DNA of 64,000 bases from Acetobacter fabarum. GTDB taxonomy: Bacteria > Pseudomonadota > Alphaproteobacteria > Acetobacterales > Acetobacteraceae. The notes under the pieces were generated by a model, which saw only the letters and a program-made list of their open reading frames with translations, searched no databases and was not told the origin of the DNA. Made by a program: the position numbers and the translations under genes. Shown piece by piece: positions 45,244-54,184 of the stretch; the stretch's first letter is position 1, and each line of letters begins with the position of its first letter. The stretch spans positions 1 through 64,000 of the forward strand of contig NZ_WOTG01000005.1 in assembly GCF_011516925.1 (NCBI RefSeq), in the 5' to 3' direction.

Positions 45244-46392
45244 GTGACCGTTAAAATTGCCATCCTGAAGGAAACGCAGCCCGACGAACGCCGGGTTGCC
45301 ATGATTCCCGCGGTAGCACAGCGCATAGCCAAGCTTGGGGCAAATCTTGTTCTGGAGCAGGGAGCGGGCAGTGCTGCAACCTACACGGACGATGCCTATA
45401 CAAAGGCAGAAGTAACGCAGGAGCCCGATACCGGGAAACTGGTTGCCGATGCGGATATTGTGCTCTCCGTCCAGCCTCCATCGGTCGAGACCGTCAAACA
45501 GATGAAGCCCGGCGCCCTGCTGGTTTCCTTCATTTACGCCCAGACACAGCCTGATCTGGTCAAGGCGCTGCGCGATGGCAAGATCACCACGTTTGCCATG
45601 GAGCTTATTCCGCGCATCAGCCGTGCGCAGGCCATGGATGCGCTGTCCAGCCAGGCAGCTCTTGCAGGGTACTATGCGCCCCTGCTGGGCAGCGTGCATA
45701 TGCAGAAAATCCTGCCCATGATGACCACCGCCGTTGGCTCGCTGCGTGCGGCTCGCGTGCTGGTCATGGGGCTGGGGGTTGCGGGCCTGCAGGCACTGGC
45801 CACCGCACACCGCCTTGGCGCTGTGTGCGAAGGCTACGACGTACGCCCCGAAACCAAGGAAGAAGCAGAATCCGTTGGCGCCAAGTTCGTGGATACGGGC
45901 ATTGATGCACGCGGCGCAGGCGGTTACGCCCGTGAGCTGACAGCAGATGAAAAAGCCAAGGTCCGGGCGACCCTTTCGCAGCATATTGCACAGGCCGACC
46001 TGATCATTACCACAGCAGCCGTCCCCGGCCGCAAGGCCCCCCGCCTGATTGACGCCGAACAGCTTGCCGGCATGAAGGAAGGCTCCGTTGTGGTGGACAT
46101 GGGCGCACCTAACGGTGGGAACTGTGAAGGCACCAAAGCGGGCGAAACCATTAAGGTTGGTCCCGTGGTCATGGTTGGGCCAACCAACCTGCCCTCCAGC
46201 CTGGCAGCACAGGCGAGCGAGCTCTACGCCAAGAACATTTACAACCTGCTCGAACAGGTTCTGCATGATGGTGTGCTCAAGCCCGATTTTACAGACGAAG
46301 TCATAACCGGCACCACCCTGACCCATGATGGCAAGATTACCAATGCCGCCATCCAGAAGGTCATCGAAGGCACACCAGCGGAGAAAGCATGA
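45244..46392 (+). CDS. pntAA: NAD(P) transhydrogenase subunit alpha part 1 (NAD-binding)
   Basis: Domain I of the proton-translocating transhydrogenase, which transfers hydride between NADH and NADP. I chose GTG 45244 because the family begins (M)KIAxLKET; GGGAAAAG lies just before it, giving 382 residues. ATG 45226 and the open frame back to 45145 are alternatives. Seen: VKIAILKETQPDERRVAMIP, RISRAQAMDALSSQAALAGY, VLVMGLGVAGLQALATAHRL (NAD fold), TAAVPGRKAPRLIDAEQLAG and VVDMGAPNGGNCEGTKAGET. The stop overlaps pntAB by four bases. Confidence 0.94.
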   Translation: MTVKIAILKETQPDERRVAMIPAVAQRIAKLGANLVLEQGAGSAATYTDDAYTKAEVTQEPDTGKLVADADIVLSVQPPSVETVKQMKPGALLVSFIYAQTQPDLVKALRDGKITTFAMELIPRISRAQAMDALSSQAALAGYYAPLLGSVHMQKILPMMTTAVGSLRAARVLVMGLGVAGLQALATAHRLGAVCEGYDVRPETKEEAESVGAKFVDTGIDARGAGGYARELTADEKAKVRATLSQHIAQADLIITTAAVPGRKAPRLIDAEQLAGMKEGSVVVDMGAPNGGNCEGTKAGETIKVGPVVMVGPTNLPSSLAAQASELYAKNIYNLLEQVLHDGVLKPDFTDEVITGTTLTHDGKITNAAIQKVIEGTPAEKA

Positions 46393-46718
46393 TGGATTCC
46401 GTAACATCCATGACCTTCATTATCGCCCTCTACATCTTCATGCTGGCCGCGTTTACCGGCTACGTGGTGATTAGCCGGGTGCCCTCCATCCTGCATACGC
46501 CCCTTATGTCCGGCTCCAACTTCATTCACGGTATTGTGGTGGTTGGTGCGCTTGATGCGCTGTTCAACGCTACCACGCTCACCGGGCAGATCATCGGGTT
46601 TGTTGGCGTTTTTCTGGGCGCAGGGAACGTTATGGGCGGCTACGTCGTGACCGACCGCATGCTGGCCATGTTCCGCCCGAGCCAGAAGCAGACCACAGAG
46701 AAAAAAGGCCAGCAGTAA
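46389..46718 (+). CDS. pntAB: NAD(P) transhydrogenase subunit alpha part 2 (membrane)
   Basis: 109 residues with three hydrophobic helices, corresponding to the C-terminal membrane part of E. coli PntA. FIIALYIFMLAAFTGYVVIS, RVPSILHTPLMSGSNFIHGI, and QIIGFVGVFLGAGNVMGGYV with VTDRMLAMF are characteristic. ATG overlaps the pntAA stop (ATGA). The split alpha subunit is the Rhodospirillum-type three-gene arrangement. Confidence 0.94.
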   Translation: MMDSVTSMTFIIALYIFMLAAFTGYVVISRVPSILHTPLMSGSNFIHGIVVVGALDALFNATTLTGQIIGFVGVFLGAGNVMGGYVVTDRMLAMFRPSQKQTTEKKGQQ

Positions 46719-46719
46719 C

Positions 46720-48135
46720 ATGTTTATCGAATACATTGTTGGCCTGAGCGGACTGATTGCCGCAGGCCTGTTCATTTACGGGCTGAAGGCCATGTCCTCC
46801 CCCGTAACCGCCGTATCGGGCATTGTGACCGCAGGTTACGGTATGGTGTTTGTGGTTGGGGCCACATTCCTCAACCTGTTCAATGTCAGCCCCGATGCGC
46901 GCCCGCACCTGCTGGTCAATGTTGCGCTGGCTGTTGTGGCCCTGCTGCTGGGCTGCCTGTGGACCGGCTGGCGTGGCCGCACGGTGCAGATGACCGCCAT
47001 GCCGCAGATGGTCGCCATCTTTAACGGCATGGGGGGTGGCTCTGCGGCATCCCTTGCTGCGGTCAGCCTTCTGTCCGACCATGCCACGTCCGGCCTGCAC
47101 CTGAGCGTTACCATCGTGGGTGCGCTTATTGGCTGTATCTCCTTTACCGGCTCGATCATTGCATGGGCCAAGCTTGACGGGCGTATGAGGAAACCCGTGC
47201 GCTTTGGCGGACAGCGGATTTTCAATGCCGCCCTGTTCCTGATCTCGCTCGTCCTCGGTGCGCTGACAGTCATGCAGTATGGCACGCCAGAAGGTGTTCT
47301 GCCCGGTATTCTGTTCTTTGGTGCGGCCCTGCTGTTTGGTGTCTGCATGACCCTGCCCATTGGTGGGGCAGACATGCCGGTTGTGATCTCGCTCTACAAC
47401 GCCTTTACCGGTCTGGCCGTGGGCCTTGAAGGCTACGTGATGGGCAACCCCGCCCTGATGATTGCCGGCATGGTTGTTGGCTCGGCTGGCACGCTGCTGA
47501 CCGCCCTGATGGCAAAAGCCATGAACCGCTCGCTCACCAACGTGCTGTTCAGCAACTTTGGGGATACGGCAAGCTCCGCCAAAGGCCCCGAAGGGGAAAT
47601 GAAATCTGCCGACCCGTCGGATGCAGCCACCTCCATGCGCTATGCATCCAGCGTGATTATTGTGCCCGGCTATGGTCTGGCCGTGGCACAGGCACAGCAG
47701 AAGCTGTACGAGTTTGTTAAAATGCTTGTGGCTGATGGTGTGGATGTCAAATTTGCCATTCATCCCGTGGCAGGCCGCATGCCGGGGCACATGAACGTGC
47801 TGCTGGCCGAAGCTGGCGTTCCATACGACATGATTTACGATATGGACGATATTAACGACAGCTTTGCCACCACCGACGTTGCCCTGATTATTGGTGCGAA
47901 CGACGTGGTCAACCCCGAAGCCCTGACCGATAAATCCTCCCCCATTTATGGCATGCCTATCCTGAACGCTTACAAATCGCGTCAGGTCTTTGTCATCAAA
48001 CGTGGGTCCGGCACGGGGTATTCCGGGGTGCAGAACCCGCTCTTCTTCCAGAAGAACTGCACCATGGTCTTTGGGGATGCACAGGCCGTGCTCTCCAAAA
48101 TGGTCGAAGCCGTCAAGGCGCTCGGCACCGCCTAA
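46720..48135 (+). CDS. pntB: NAD(P) transhydrogenase subunit beta
   Basis: 471 residues: an N-terminal half of about nine membrane helices forming the proton path (PQMVAIFNGMGGGSAASLAA, LGALTVMQYGTPEGVLPGIL, GGADMPVVISLYNAFTGLAV), then the NADP-binding domain III (SVIIVPGYGLAVAQAQQKLY, KFAIHPVAGRMPGHMNVLLA, DVALIIGANDVVNPEAL, PIYGMPILNAYKSRQVFVIK). It starts one base after the pntAB stop. A strong terminator closes the operon. Confidence 0.96.
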   Translation: MFIEYIVGLSGLIAAGLFIYGLKAMSSPVTAVSGIVTAGYGMVFVVGATFLNLFNVSPDARPHLLVNVALAVVALLLGCLWTGWRGRTVQMTAMPQMVAIFNGMGGGSAASLAAVSLLSDHATSGLHLSVTIVGALIGCISFTGSIIAWAKLDGRMRKPVRFGGQRIFNAALFLISLVLGALTVMQYGTPEGVLPGILFFGAALLFGVCMTLPIGGADMPVVISLYNAFTGLAVGLEGYVMGNPALMIAGMVVGSAGTLLTALMAKAMNRSLTNVLFSNFGDTASSAKGPEGEMKSADPSDAATSMRYASSVIIVPGYGLAVAQAQQKLYEFVKMLVADGVDVKFAIHPVAGRMPGHMNVLLAEAGVPYDMIYDMDDINDSFATTDVALIIGANDVVNPEALTDKSSPIYGMPILNAYKSRQVFVIKRGSGTGYSGVQNPLFFQKNCTMVFGDAQAVLSKMVEAVKALGTA

Positions 48136-48141
48136 CGGCAA

Positions 48142-48177
48142 ACGGGAGGGAACCAGACGGTCCCTCCCGTTTTTTTT
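48142..48177 (+). terminator. Terminator of the pnt operon
   Basis: ACGGGAGGGA pairs perfectly with TCCCTCCCGT around a nine-base loop and is followed by eight T. Confidence 0.93.
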
Positions 48178-48200
48178 GTTTGCAACAAAAGGCGTAGATT

Positions 48201-49229
48201 ATGTCAGGCAAGATGAAAGCCGCTGTTGTCCATGAATTTGGCAAGCCGCTCACGCTTGAGGAACTGGACATTCCCTCCATCAACTCCAACCAGATCCTGG
48301 TCAAGATGATCGCCTGCGGCGTCTGCCATACGGACCTGCACGCAGCCAGCGGGGACTGGCCCAAAAAGCCGACCCTGCCCTTTATTCCCGGGCATGAGGG
48401 CGTGGGCACGGTTGTGGAAGTTGGCAGCAATGTTGACTGGATTAAAAAGGGGGACATCGTTGGTGTGCCCTTCCTGTATTCCGCCTGTGGTCATTGTGAA
48501 CACTGTTATGCAGGCTGGGAAACCCTTTGCCAGAAACAGGAAGAAACCGGCTACTCCGTTAATGGCTGCTTTGCGGAATACGTTGTGGCGGACCCGGGCT
48601 ATGTGGCCCATATTCCCCCCGGCGTGGACCCCATTAAAATTGCGCCGGTCCTGTGCGCAGGGCTGACCGTTTACAAGGGTCTGAAAATGACCGACACGCG
48701 CGCAGGTGACTGGGTTGCGGTGTCCGGTGCCGGCGGGCTGGGGCAAATGGCCATCCAGTACGGTGTGGCCATGGGCCTGAACATGATCGCGGTTGATATT
48801 GACGACGCCAAACTTGAAACCGCACGGAAACTTGGCGCCGCACACACCGTTAACGCCAAGACAACCGACCCGGCAGCCTTTATCCAGAAGGAAGTCGGGG
48901 GCGCTCATGGGGGGTTGATCACGGCTGTTTCCACCAAGGCGTTCTCTCAGGCCATGGGGTATGTGCGCGCTGGTGGCACACTAGTCCTGAACGGGCTGCC
49001 GCCGGGGGACTTCCCCATTTCCATTTTTGATATGGTCATGAACGCCATTACCGTCCGCGGTTCCATTGTGGGTACCCGGCTGGACATGATCGAAGCTCTC
49101 TCCTTCTTTGCTGAAGGAAAAGTGACCTCGGTTACCAAGACTGATCGGCTTGAAAACATCAATCAGATATTTGATGATCTCGAGCATGGTCGTGTTGAAG
49201 GGCGTGTTGTTCTGGATTTCAGAAACTAA
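48201..49229 (+). CDS. Zinc-dependent alcohol dehydrogenase (AdhP-like)
   Basis: 342-residue medium-chain NAD(P)-dependent alcohol dehydrogenase, closest in pattern to the tetrameric bacterial/yeast ethanol dehydrogenases. Catalytic zinc ligands are in MIACGVCHTDLHAASGDW and FIPGHEGVGTVVEVGS; the four-cysteine structural zinc site is CGHCEHCYAGWETLC; coenzyme fold WVAVSGAGGLGQMAIQYGVA. Cytoplasmic, no signal peptide. ATG at 48201; an internal ATG four codons later is also possible. It lies 23 bases beyond the pnt terminator and 37 bases before an aldehyde dehydrogenase, together able to convert ethanol to acetate. Confidence 0.92.
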   Translation: MSGKMKAAVVHEFGKPLTLEELDIPSINSNQILVKMIACGVCHTDLHAASGDWPKKPTLPFIPGHEGVGTVVEVGSNVDWIKKGDIVGVPFLYSACGHCEHCYAGWETLCQKQEETGYSVNGCFAEYVVADPGYVAHIPPGVDPIKIAPVLCAGLTVYKGLKMTDTRAGDWVAVSGAGGLGQMAIQYGVAMGLNMIAVDIDDAKLETARKLGAAHTVNAKTTDPAAFIQKEVGGAHGGLITAVSTKAFSQAMGYVRAGGTLVLNGLPPGDFPISIFDMVMNAITVRGSIVGTRLDMIEALSFFAEGKVTSVTKTDRLENINQIFDDLEHGRVEGRVVLDFRN

Positions 49230-49266
49230 CCCCCTTCAATATTGACGAACCAGAAGGATTTTTTCC

Positions 49267-50658
49267 ATGGCTTACGCAACGACAAACCCTTTTACCGAAG
49301 AACAGGTCAAGGTTTTTCCCAGCCCGACCGATGCTCAGGTCGATGCCGCACTGGACAAGGGCCATGCGGCCTTCAAAAAATGGAAAAACACAACTTTTGC
49401 TGAACGTGCACGCGTTTTGCAAAAAGCGGCTGATCTGCTGCGCGCCAATGTGGACGAATACTCCAAGCTGCTGACGCTGGAAATGGGCAAGCTCTACGCC
49501 GAAGCAAAGGCAGAAACCGAGCTTTCCGCTGCAATTTTTGAATATTATGCCGTTAATGCCGAGCGCCTTCTGGCGCCCGAAGTGCTCCCCCTTGCCTCCG
49601 TCAAGGAAGGTCGCGCCAAGATCGTGTTCGAAGCGCAGGGCATTCTGCTGGCTATCGAACCTTGGAACTTCCCCTACTATCAGGTCGCCCGCATTATTGC
49701 GCCGCAGCTTTCTGCCGGTAACGTGGTTATTCTCAAGCACGCATCCAACGTGCCGCAGTGTGCCGCCGCCATGGAAAAACTGATGCACGATGCAGGTCTG
49801 CTTGAAGGTGGGTTCCAGAACCTCTACCCAACGCGTGACCAGCTTGCCAAGATTATTGCCGATATCCGCGTACGTGGTGTGGCCCTGACCGGCTCCGAAG
49901 GTGCTGGCGCCAAGGTTGCTTCCGAAGCGGGGCTTGCACTTAAAAAATGCACCATGGAACTCGGCGGGTCCGATGCCCTGATCGTGCTGAACGATGCTGA
50001 TATTGAAAAAGCCGCCAAGTGGGCCGTTTATGGCCGCCACTGGAACGGTGGGCAGGTTTGCGTTAACGCCAAGCGCATGATTGTGGAAGACGGCGTTTAC
50101 GACAAATTTGTTGAGCTGTACCGCAAAGGTATTTCCGAACTGCGTATGGGCGACCCGATGGACCCCGCCACCACGCTGCCGCCCCTGTCCTCTCGCGGGG
50201 CGGTAGATGGGCTGAAGCAGCAGGTTGCCGATGCCGTGGCACAGGGTGCCAAAGCGGAAGAAATCCCGCTGGAAATGCCCAACAAAGGCTGCTTCTTCCG
50301 CCCGGTTATCCTGAGCAATCTGGAAGAAGGCAACCCGGCCCGCCACACGGAATTCTTTGGCCCGGTGACCATGCTGTTCCGTGCGAAAGATGCTGACCAC
50401 GCCATTGAAATTGCCAATGACTCCCCCTACGGGCTTGGTGGTTCCATCTTTACCAAAAACGAAGAACGTGGTGCAGAACTGGCCCGCCGGATTGATACCG
50501 GCATGGTCTACATCAACCACCCGACCATGGTTAAGGCCGATCTGCCGTTTGGTGGCGTCAAGCGCTCGGGCTTTGGCCGCGAATTGCTGGGTCTGGGCCT
50601 GAAAGAGTTCGTCAATGCCAAGCTGATTGATATTGTGGACATTGACGCACCGTTCTGA
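49267..50658 (+). CDS. NAD(P)-dependent aldehyde/succinate-semialdehyde dehydrogenase
   Basis: 463-residue aldehyde dehydrogenase of the Sad/GabD-like group. ATG 49267 follows AAGGA. Motifs: AIEPWNFPYYQVARIIAPQL, the general-base glutamate in CTMELGGSDALIVLNDADIE, the catalytic cysteine in WNGGQVCVNAKRMIV, EFFGPVTMLFRAKDADHAIE and GGVKRSGFGRELLGLGLKEF. The short form (463 against about 490 residues) fits the Sad subgroup. The neighbouring alcohol dehydrogenase suggests acetaldehyde as a natural substrate; succinate semialdehyde is the usual family annotation. Confidence 0.9.
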   Translation: MAYATTNPFTEEQVKVFPSPTDAQVDAALDKGHAAFKKWKNTTFAERARVLQKAADLLRANVDEYSKLLTLEMGKLYAEAKAETELSAAIFEYYAVNAERLLAPEVLPLASVKEGRAKIVFEAQGILLAIEPWNFPYYQVARIIAPQLSAGNVVILKHASNVPQCAAAMEKLMHDAGLLEGGFQNLYPTRDQLAKIIADIRVRGVALTGSEGAGAKVASEAGLALKKCTMELGGSDALIVLNDADIEKAAKWAVYGRHWNGGQVCVNAKRMIVEDGVYDKFVELYRKGISELRMGDPMDPATTLPPLSSRGAVDGLKQQVADAVAQGAKAEEIPLEMPNKGCFFRPVILSNLEEGNPARHTEFFGPVTMLFRAKDADHAIEIANDSPYGLGGSIFTKNEERGAELARRIDTGMVYINHPTMVKADLPFGGVKRSGFGRELLGLGLKEFVNAKLIDIVDIDAPF

Positions 50659-50684
50659 TGCTTTCTGAACAGGGTTAACCAGAA

Positions 50685-50717
50685 AGGGCGGAAGGATCAC
50701 TCCTTCCACCCGTTTTT
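50685..50717 (+). terminator. Terminator after the aldehyde dehydrogenase gene
   Basis: GGGCGGAAGGA pairs with TCCTTCCACCC (one mismatch) around a short loop and is followed by GTTTTTA. Confidence 0.82.
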
Positions 50718-50808
50718 ATCTGTATGTTAGACTAAAGGTTTTCAAACACCCCGCACAGATCATGCTTTTTTCGTGTGGGCCGTATTTTCCGCACAAATCC
50801 CGCATAAA

Positions 50809-50839
50809 AAAAGACCGTGTGCCAGGCACACGGTCTTTT
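50809..50839. terminator. Bidirectional terminator after serC
   Basis: AAAAGACCGTGTG pairs with CACACGGTCTTTT around a five-base loop, with A-run and T-run on the two sides, 37 bases beyond the serC stop. Confidence 0.9.
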
Positions 50840-50875
50840 CACAATACTGGTCAGGGTTGTCCTCTTCAGGCAGAA

Positions 50876-52051
50876 TTATGCAGGCACAACCAGTGCAAAC
50901 GCCCAGTCCAGCCAAGGCAGCAAGGCCGCAATATCGGCTGTTTCCACCGTAGCACCGCCCCATATGCGCAGGCCCACGGGCGCATCCCGGTAGCTGGCAA
51001 GGTCAAAGCCAATGCCTTCCTTATCCAGCACAGCCAGCATTGTTTTGACTGTTGCCATCTGCCGGTCCCGCTCCAGAGCCAGAAACCATGGTGCGACAAT
51101 CCGCAGGCAAATCGCGGTAGAGGAACGCTCCTCCTCCTTTTCTGCCAGAAAGGAGACCCAGTCCGTGGTTTTAACCCACGCAGCAACCGCCGCCAGATTG
51201 GCCTGAGACCGGGCCTTGAGCCCTTCCAGCCCTCCGACGGATTCTGCCCATTGCAGGCTGTCCAGCGCGTCTTCCACACACAGCATGGAAGGGGTGTTGA
51301 TGGTATCGCCCTTAAAAATACCTTCGATCAGCGCATCCTTGGCGGTCATGCGGAAAATCTTGGGGAGCGGGCGGGGGGCCTTAAAGGTTTGCAGCCGTTC
51401 CACAGCACGCGGCGAAAGCGCGATCATGCCATGTGCGGCCTCGCCCCCAAGAGCTTTCTGCCAGGACCATGTTACCACATCCAGCCGGTCCCATGGCAGG
51501 TCCATGGCAAAGGCGGCGGAGGTGGCATCGCAGATCACCAGCCCTTCATGCTCGGCGGGAATGGCATTGGCAGATGGCAGGCGCACGCCCGAGGTGGTGC
51601 CATTCCATGCCAGCACCACGTCATGCGCCCAGTTAACTTCGTTCAGGTCTGGCAACTGGCCGTAATCGGCCTTGAGCACGCGGGTCTTGTCCAGCTTGAG
51701 CTGGGTTACAATATCCTGCGCCCACAGGGCGGAAAAACTCTCAAACGCCAGCACGTCCACCGGGCGTTCACCCAGCAGGGACCACAGGGCCATTTCCACC
51801 GCACCCGTGTCGGACGCAGGCACAATGCCCACCCGCCAGCCTTCGGGCACACCCAGAATTTTGCGGGAGCGTACAATAACCTCGTTCAGCCGCGCACGCC
51901 CTTCTGGCGAACGGTGGGAGCGGCCAACCAGCGCCTTATCCAGCGCGGCAAGGCTCCACCCCGGGCGCTTGGCGCACGGTCCGGATGAAAAACAGGGATT
52001 GAGCGGGCGAATGGCCGGACGGGACGAAGCGGAAGGGGAAAGGGCGTTCAT
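50876..52051 (-). CDS. serC: Phosphoserine aminotransferase (alphaproteobacterial type)
   Basis: PLP enzyme of serine synthesis (3-phosphohydroxypyruvate to phosphoserine), also used in pyridoxal phosphate synthesis. The 391-residue protein is of the divergent SerC type of alphaproteobacteria and methanogens: [79 protein letters not shown], the PLP lysine in [20 protein letters not shown], and [20 protein letters not shown]. serA is not next to it. A tRNA-Leu gene ends 31 bases upstream on the same strand with no terminator between. Confidence 0.93.
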   Translation of the reverse strand: MNALSPSASSRPAIRPLNPCFSSGPCAKRPGWSLAALDKALVGRSHRSPEGRARLNEVIVRSRKILGVPEGWRVGIVPASDTGAVEMALWSLLGERPVDVLAFESFSALWAQDIVTQLKLDKTRVLKADYGQLPDLNEVNWAHDVVLAWNGTTSGVRLPSANAIPAEHEGLVICDATSAAFAMDLPWDRLDVVTWSWQKALGGEAAHGMIALSPRAVERLQTFKAPRPLPKIFRMTAKDALIEGIFKGDTINTPSMLCVEDALDSLQWAESVGGLEGLKARSQANLAAVAAWVKTTDWVSFLAEKEEERSSTAICLRIVAPWFLALERDRQMATVKTMLAVLDKEGIGFDLASYRDAPVGLRIWGGATVETADIAALLPWLDWAFALVVPA

Positions 52052-52082
52052 AACCTTGGCCGAGAAGAGGGAGGGACAAGTC

Positions 52083-52169
52083 TGGTGCGAGAGAGGGGAC
52101 TCGAACCCCTAAGCCCGTAAGGGCGGTCGATTTTGAGTCGACTACGTCTACCAGTTCCGTCACTCTCGC
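52083..52169 (-). tRNA. tRNA-Leu (anticodon CAA)
   Basis: Minus strand reads GCGAGAG at the 5' acceptor and CTCTCGC-A-CCA at the 3' end, with CCA encoded. The anticodon arm is GTCGA-CTCAAAA-TCGAC, giving anticodon CAA (codon UUG). A long variable arm (CGCCCTTACGGGCT), typical of class II tRNAs, precedes the T arm with GGTTCGAGTCC. Length 87 bases. Confidence 0.97.
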
Positions 52170-52254
52170 GAACTGCTTTTTCCCCTACCAGCAAATTGCC
52201 GCCCGGAAAAGGGTTTGTTGGCGGCATTTGTCGCACAAAGCGCTTCACCCCAGC

Positions 52255-52596
52255 CTAACGGCAGACCCGCTGGGTGCCGTCTGCAGCAATGTAGGTGCCA
52301 GTCTGTGTATTGTAGCACGCATTGCGCACGCAACTGCCCCCTACGGCAAGCGGCTGGGGGTAGTTTTGCACCGCCATGGCTATGGCCTCCCGCGCGGCGG
52401 CCCCGCACAGCGGCGTATTGGTGGGGGCGGAGGGGTCATTCACCAACTGGCTTTCATTTGCGGGGGGCGGTGTTGGCGCGCTCAGCCCCGGTGCAAAGCT
52501 CTGCGGGGGAATACGGGTAGGCTGGCTGGCGCACCCGGCCAGCAGCCCAAGCACAAGGACAGACCCCAAAGCCGGAATACGAACAGGAATGAACAT
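52255..52596 (-). CDS. Small lipoprotein, unknown function
   Basis: 113 residues. The leader RIPALGSVLVLGLLAGCASQ ends in a clear lipobox (LLAGC). The mature part starts with a Pro/Ser/Thr-rich linker (PPQSFAPGLSAPTPPPANES) and has a compact C-terminal region with four cysteines: TPLCGAAAREAIAMAVQNYP, VGGSCVRNACYNTQTGTYI and QRVCR. The GGSCVRNACYN stretch may recur in acetic acid bacteria but I recognise no named family. It lies between the xseA end and the tRNA, all on the minus strand. Confidence 0.75.
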   Translation of the reverse strand: MFIPVRIPALGSVLVLGLLAGCASQPTRIPPQSFAPGLSAPTPPPANESQLVNDPSAPTNTPLCGAAAREAIAMAVQNYPQPLAVGGSCVRNACYNTQTGTYIAADGTQRVCR

Positions 52597-52692
52597 GCGC
52601 TCTTCAGTCTTTCAGCACGCGGTGGCTTGTTGCCCACACAGTTGCAGGGAGGCCAGCATAACCCGGTTACCCGCCTGAACCCAACATCAGGC

Positions 52693-54141
52693 TTACAGGT
52701 CCAGCAGGCCCTGCGCGGGTTGGCCACCAATAATGGCACGGCAGGAGCCATCGCCAAAAGTCAGGTCAACCTGCTGCCCGCTCCTTAGCCCTGCGGCTTT
52801 TGTCACGGGGTGGCCATCTGCTGTGACCAGCGCATAACCGCGTGCCAGCACTGCTTGGGGAGATACTGCCTCCAGTTGCCCGGCGGCCCCTGCCAGCGCA
52901 ATCCGCCGCTCACGCAAAAGCGCCATCAGGGGGGCGGGGGACACGCGGCAGCGGCCCAGCCGCACTTCCTGCCGTTGCAGGGTGTGCTGCATGCCCCCCA
53001 CAAACGCGCCACCCAGTACGGCAAGCCGTGTTCTGCGGCCGGACAGAAGTGTTTCCACCGCAGGCATATGCCGCTCCACCGCCACAAGGTCCGCCTTACG
53101 GCGGCGGACAAGGGCGGGCAGGGCCACGTCCAGCCTGCGGGCACGGTCATCCAGTTGCATGCGCGCGGTCTGTACCAGGCCGGGCAGGTCCGGTAGCGCG
53201 GCGGCTGCCCTGTCCAGCCGCAGGCGGGCGGTTTGCATCTGCCGGGCCAGTGCACCTGTGGCACGGGCAGCGCGGTGTTCAATTTCGGCCAGCAGTTCGC
53301 TCCGCACAGGTACGGCCATTTCTGCCGCCGCGGTGGGGGTGGGCGCTCTGCGGTCGGATGCAAAGTCGATCAGGGTTGTATCGGTCTCATGCCCTACGGC
53401 CGAGATCAGGGGGATGGAACAGGCGGCGGCTGCCCTCACCACGCCTTCATCGTTAAAGGCCATCAGGTCTTCGAGCGAGCCGCCACCGCGTGCGACTATC
53501 AGCACATCGGGCCGAGGCACGGCCCCTGTGCCATCCAGCGCGGAAAAACCGTTAATGGCAGCCACAATCTGGGCGGCAGCACCTTCACCCTGCACGGGCA
53601 CGGGCCACACCACCACAGGCCGGGGGAAGCGCCGCCGGAGCGTTGTGCAGATGTCATGCAGCACAGCCCCCTGCGGGGATGTAACAAGCCCGATCACGCG
53701 CGGCAGAAGGGGAATGGGTCGTTTGCGGGCGGGGTCAAACAGCCCCTCCTCCCCCAGCCTTATCCGCAGGCGCTCAATACAGGCGAGCAATGCGCCCTCG
53801 CCCGCATATTCCATGCGTTCCACAATAAGCTGGTAGCTTGAGCGCTCGCCGTAGGCGGAGACCTTGCCGGTTGCAATAATTTCCAGCCCGTTTTCAGGCA
53901 CCAACCCAAGGCGGCTGACACTGCCACGCCAGACCACGCCGGAAATCTTGCCCTGCTCATCCTTGAGCGAAAAATAGATGTGCCCGGAGGGGTAGCGTTT
54001 GAATTCCGTAATTTCGCCGCGCACGCGCACGCGGCTGAACGACCCCTCCAGCGTACGCCGGATTGCGCCGGAAATTTCCGAAACCGTATATTCAGGGACA
54101 TTGCCGCCAGATGGGGAGGCGGCTCCAAACTCTTCGTGCAT
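52693..54141 (-). CDS. xseA: Exodeoxyribonuclease VII large subunit
   Basis: Degrades single-stranded DNA with XseB. ATG 54141 gives 482 residues (a GTG two codons upstream is possible). The N-terminal OB fold is seen in VSEISGAIRRTLEGSFSRVR, VRGEITEFKRYPSGHIYFSL; the catalytic core in LVTSPQGAVLHDICTTLRRR, VLIVARGGGSLEDLMAFNDE (G-rich motif) and PLISAVGHETDTTLIDFASD, RRAPTPTAAAEMAVPVR. A long helical region and LARGYALVTADGHPVTKAAG close the protein. It diverges from purD. xseB is not in the window. Confidence 0.96.
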   Translation of the reverse strand: MHEEFGAASPSGGNVPEYTVSEISGAIRRTLEGSFSRVRVRGEITEFKRYPSGHIYFSLKDEQGKISGVVWRGSVSRLGLVPENGLEIIATGKVSAYGERSSYQLIVERMEYAGEGALLACIERLRIRLGEEGLFDPARKRPIPLLPRVIGLVTSPQGAVLHDICTTLRRRFPRPVVVWPVPVQGEGAAAQIVAAINGFSALDGTGAVPRPDVLIVARGGGSLEDLMAFNDEGVVRAAAACSIPLISAVGHETDTTLIDFASDRRAPTPTAAAEMAVPVRSELLAEIEHRAARATGALARQMQTARLRLDRAAAALPDLPGLVQTARMQLDDRARRLDVALPALVRRRKADLVAVERHMPAVETLLSGRRTRLAVLGGAFVGGMQHTLQRQEVRLGRCRVSPAPLMALLRERRIALAGAAGQLEAVSPQAVLARGYALVTADGHPVTKAAGLRSGQQVDLTFGDGSCRAIIGGQPAQGLLDL

Positions 54142-54184
54142 CCGCACAACCTATGCTACAGACGCTCGCCCTGAAAGAGCAGAC

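Noticed and set aside
49219-50709. 496-codon open frame on the minus strand opposite the aldehyde dehydrogenase
   Set aside because: It is the antisense of a gene with strong family motifs. High GC at third positions keeps the opposite frame open; its predicted protein shows no recognised domain.
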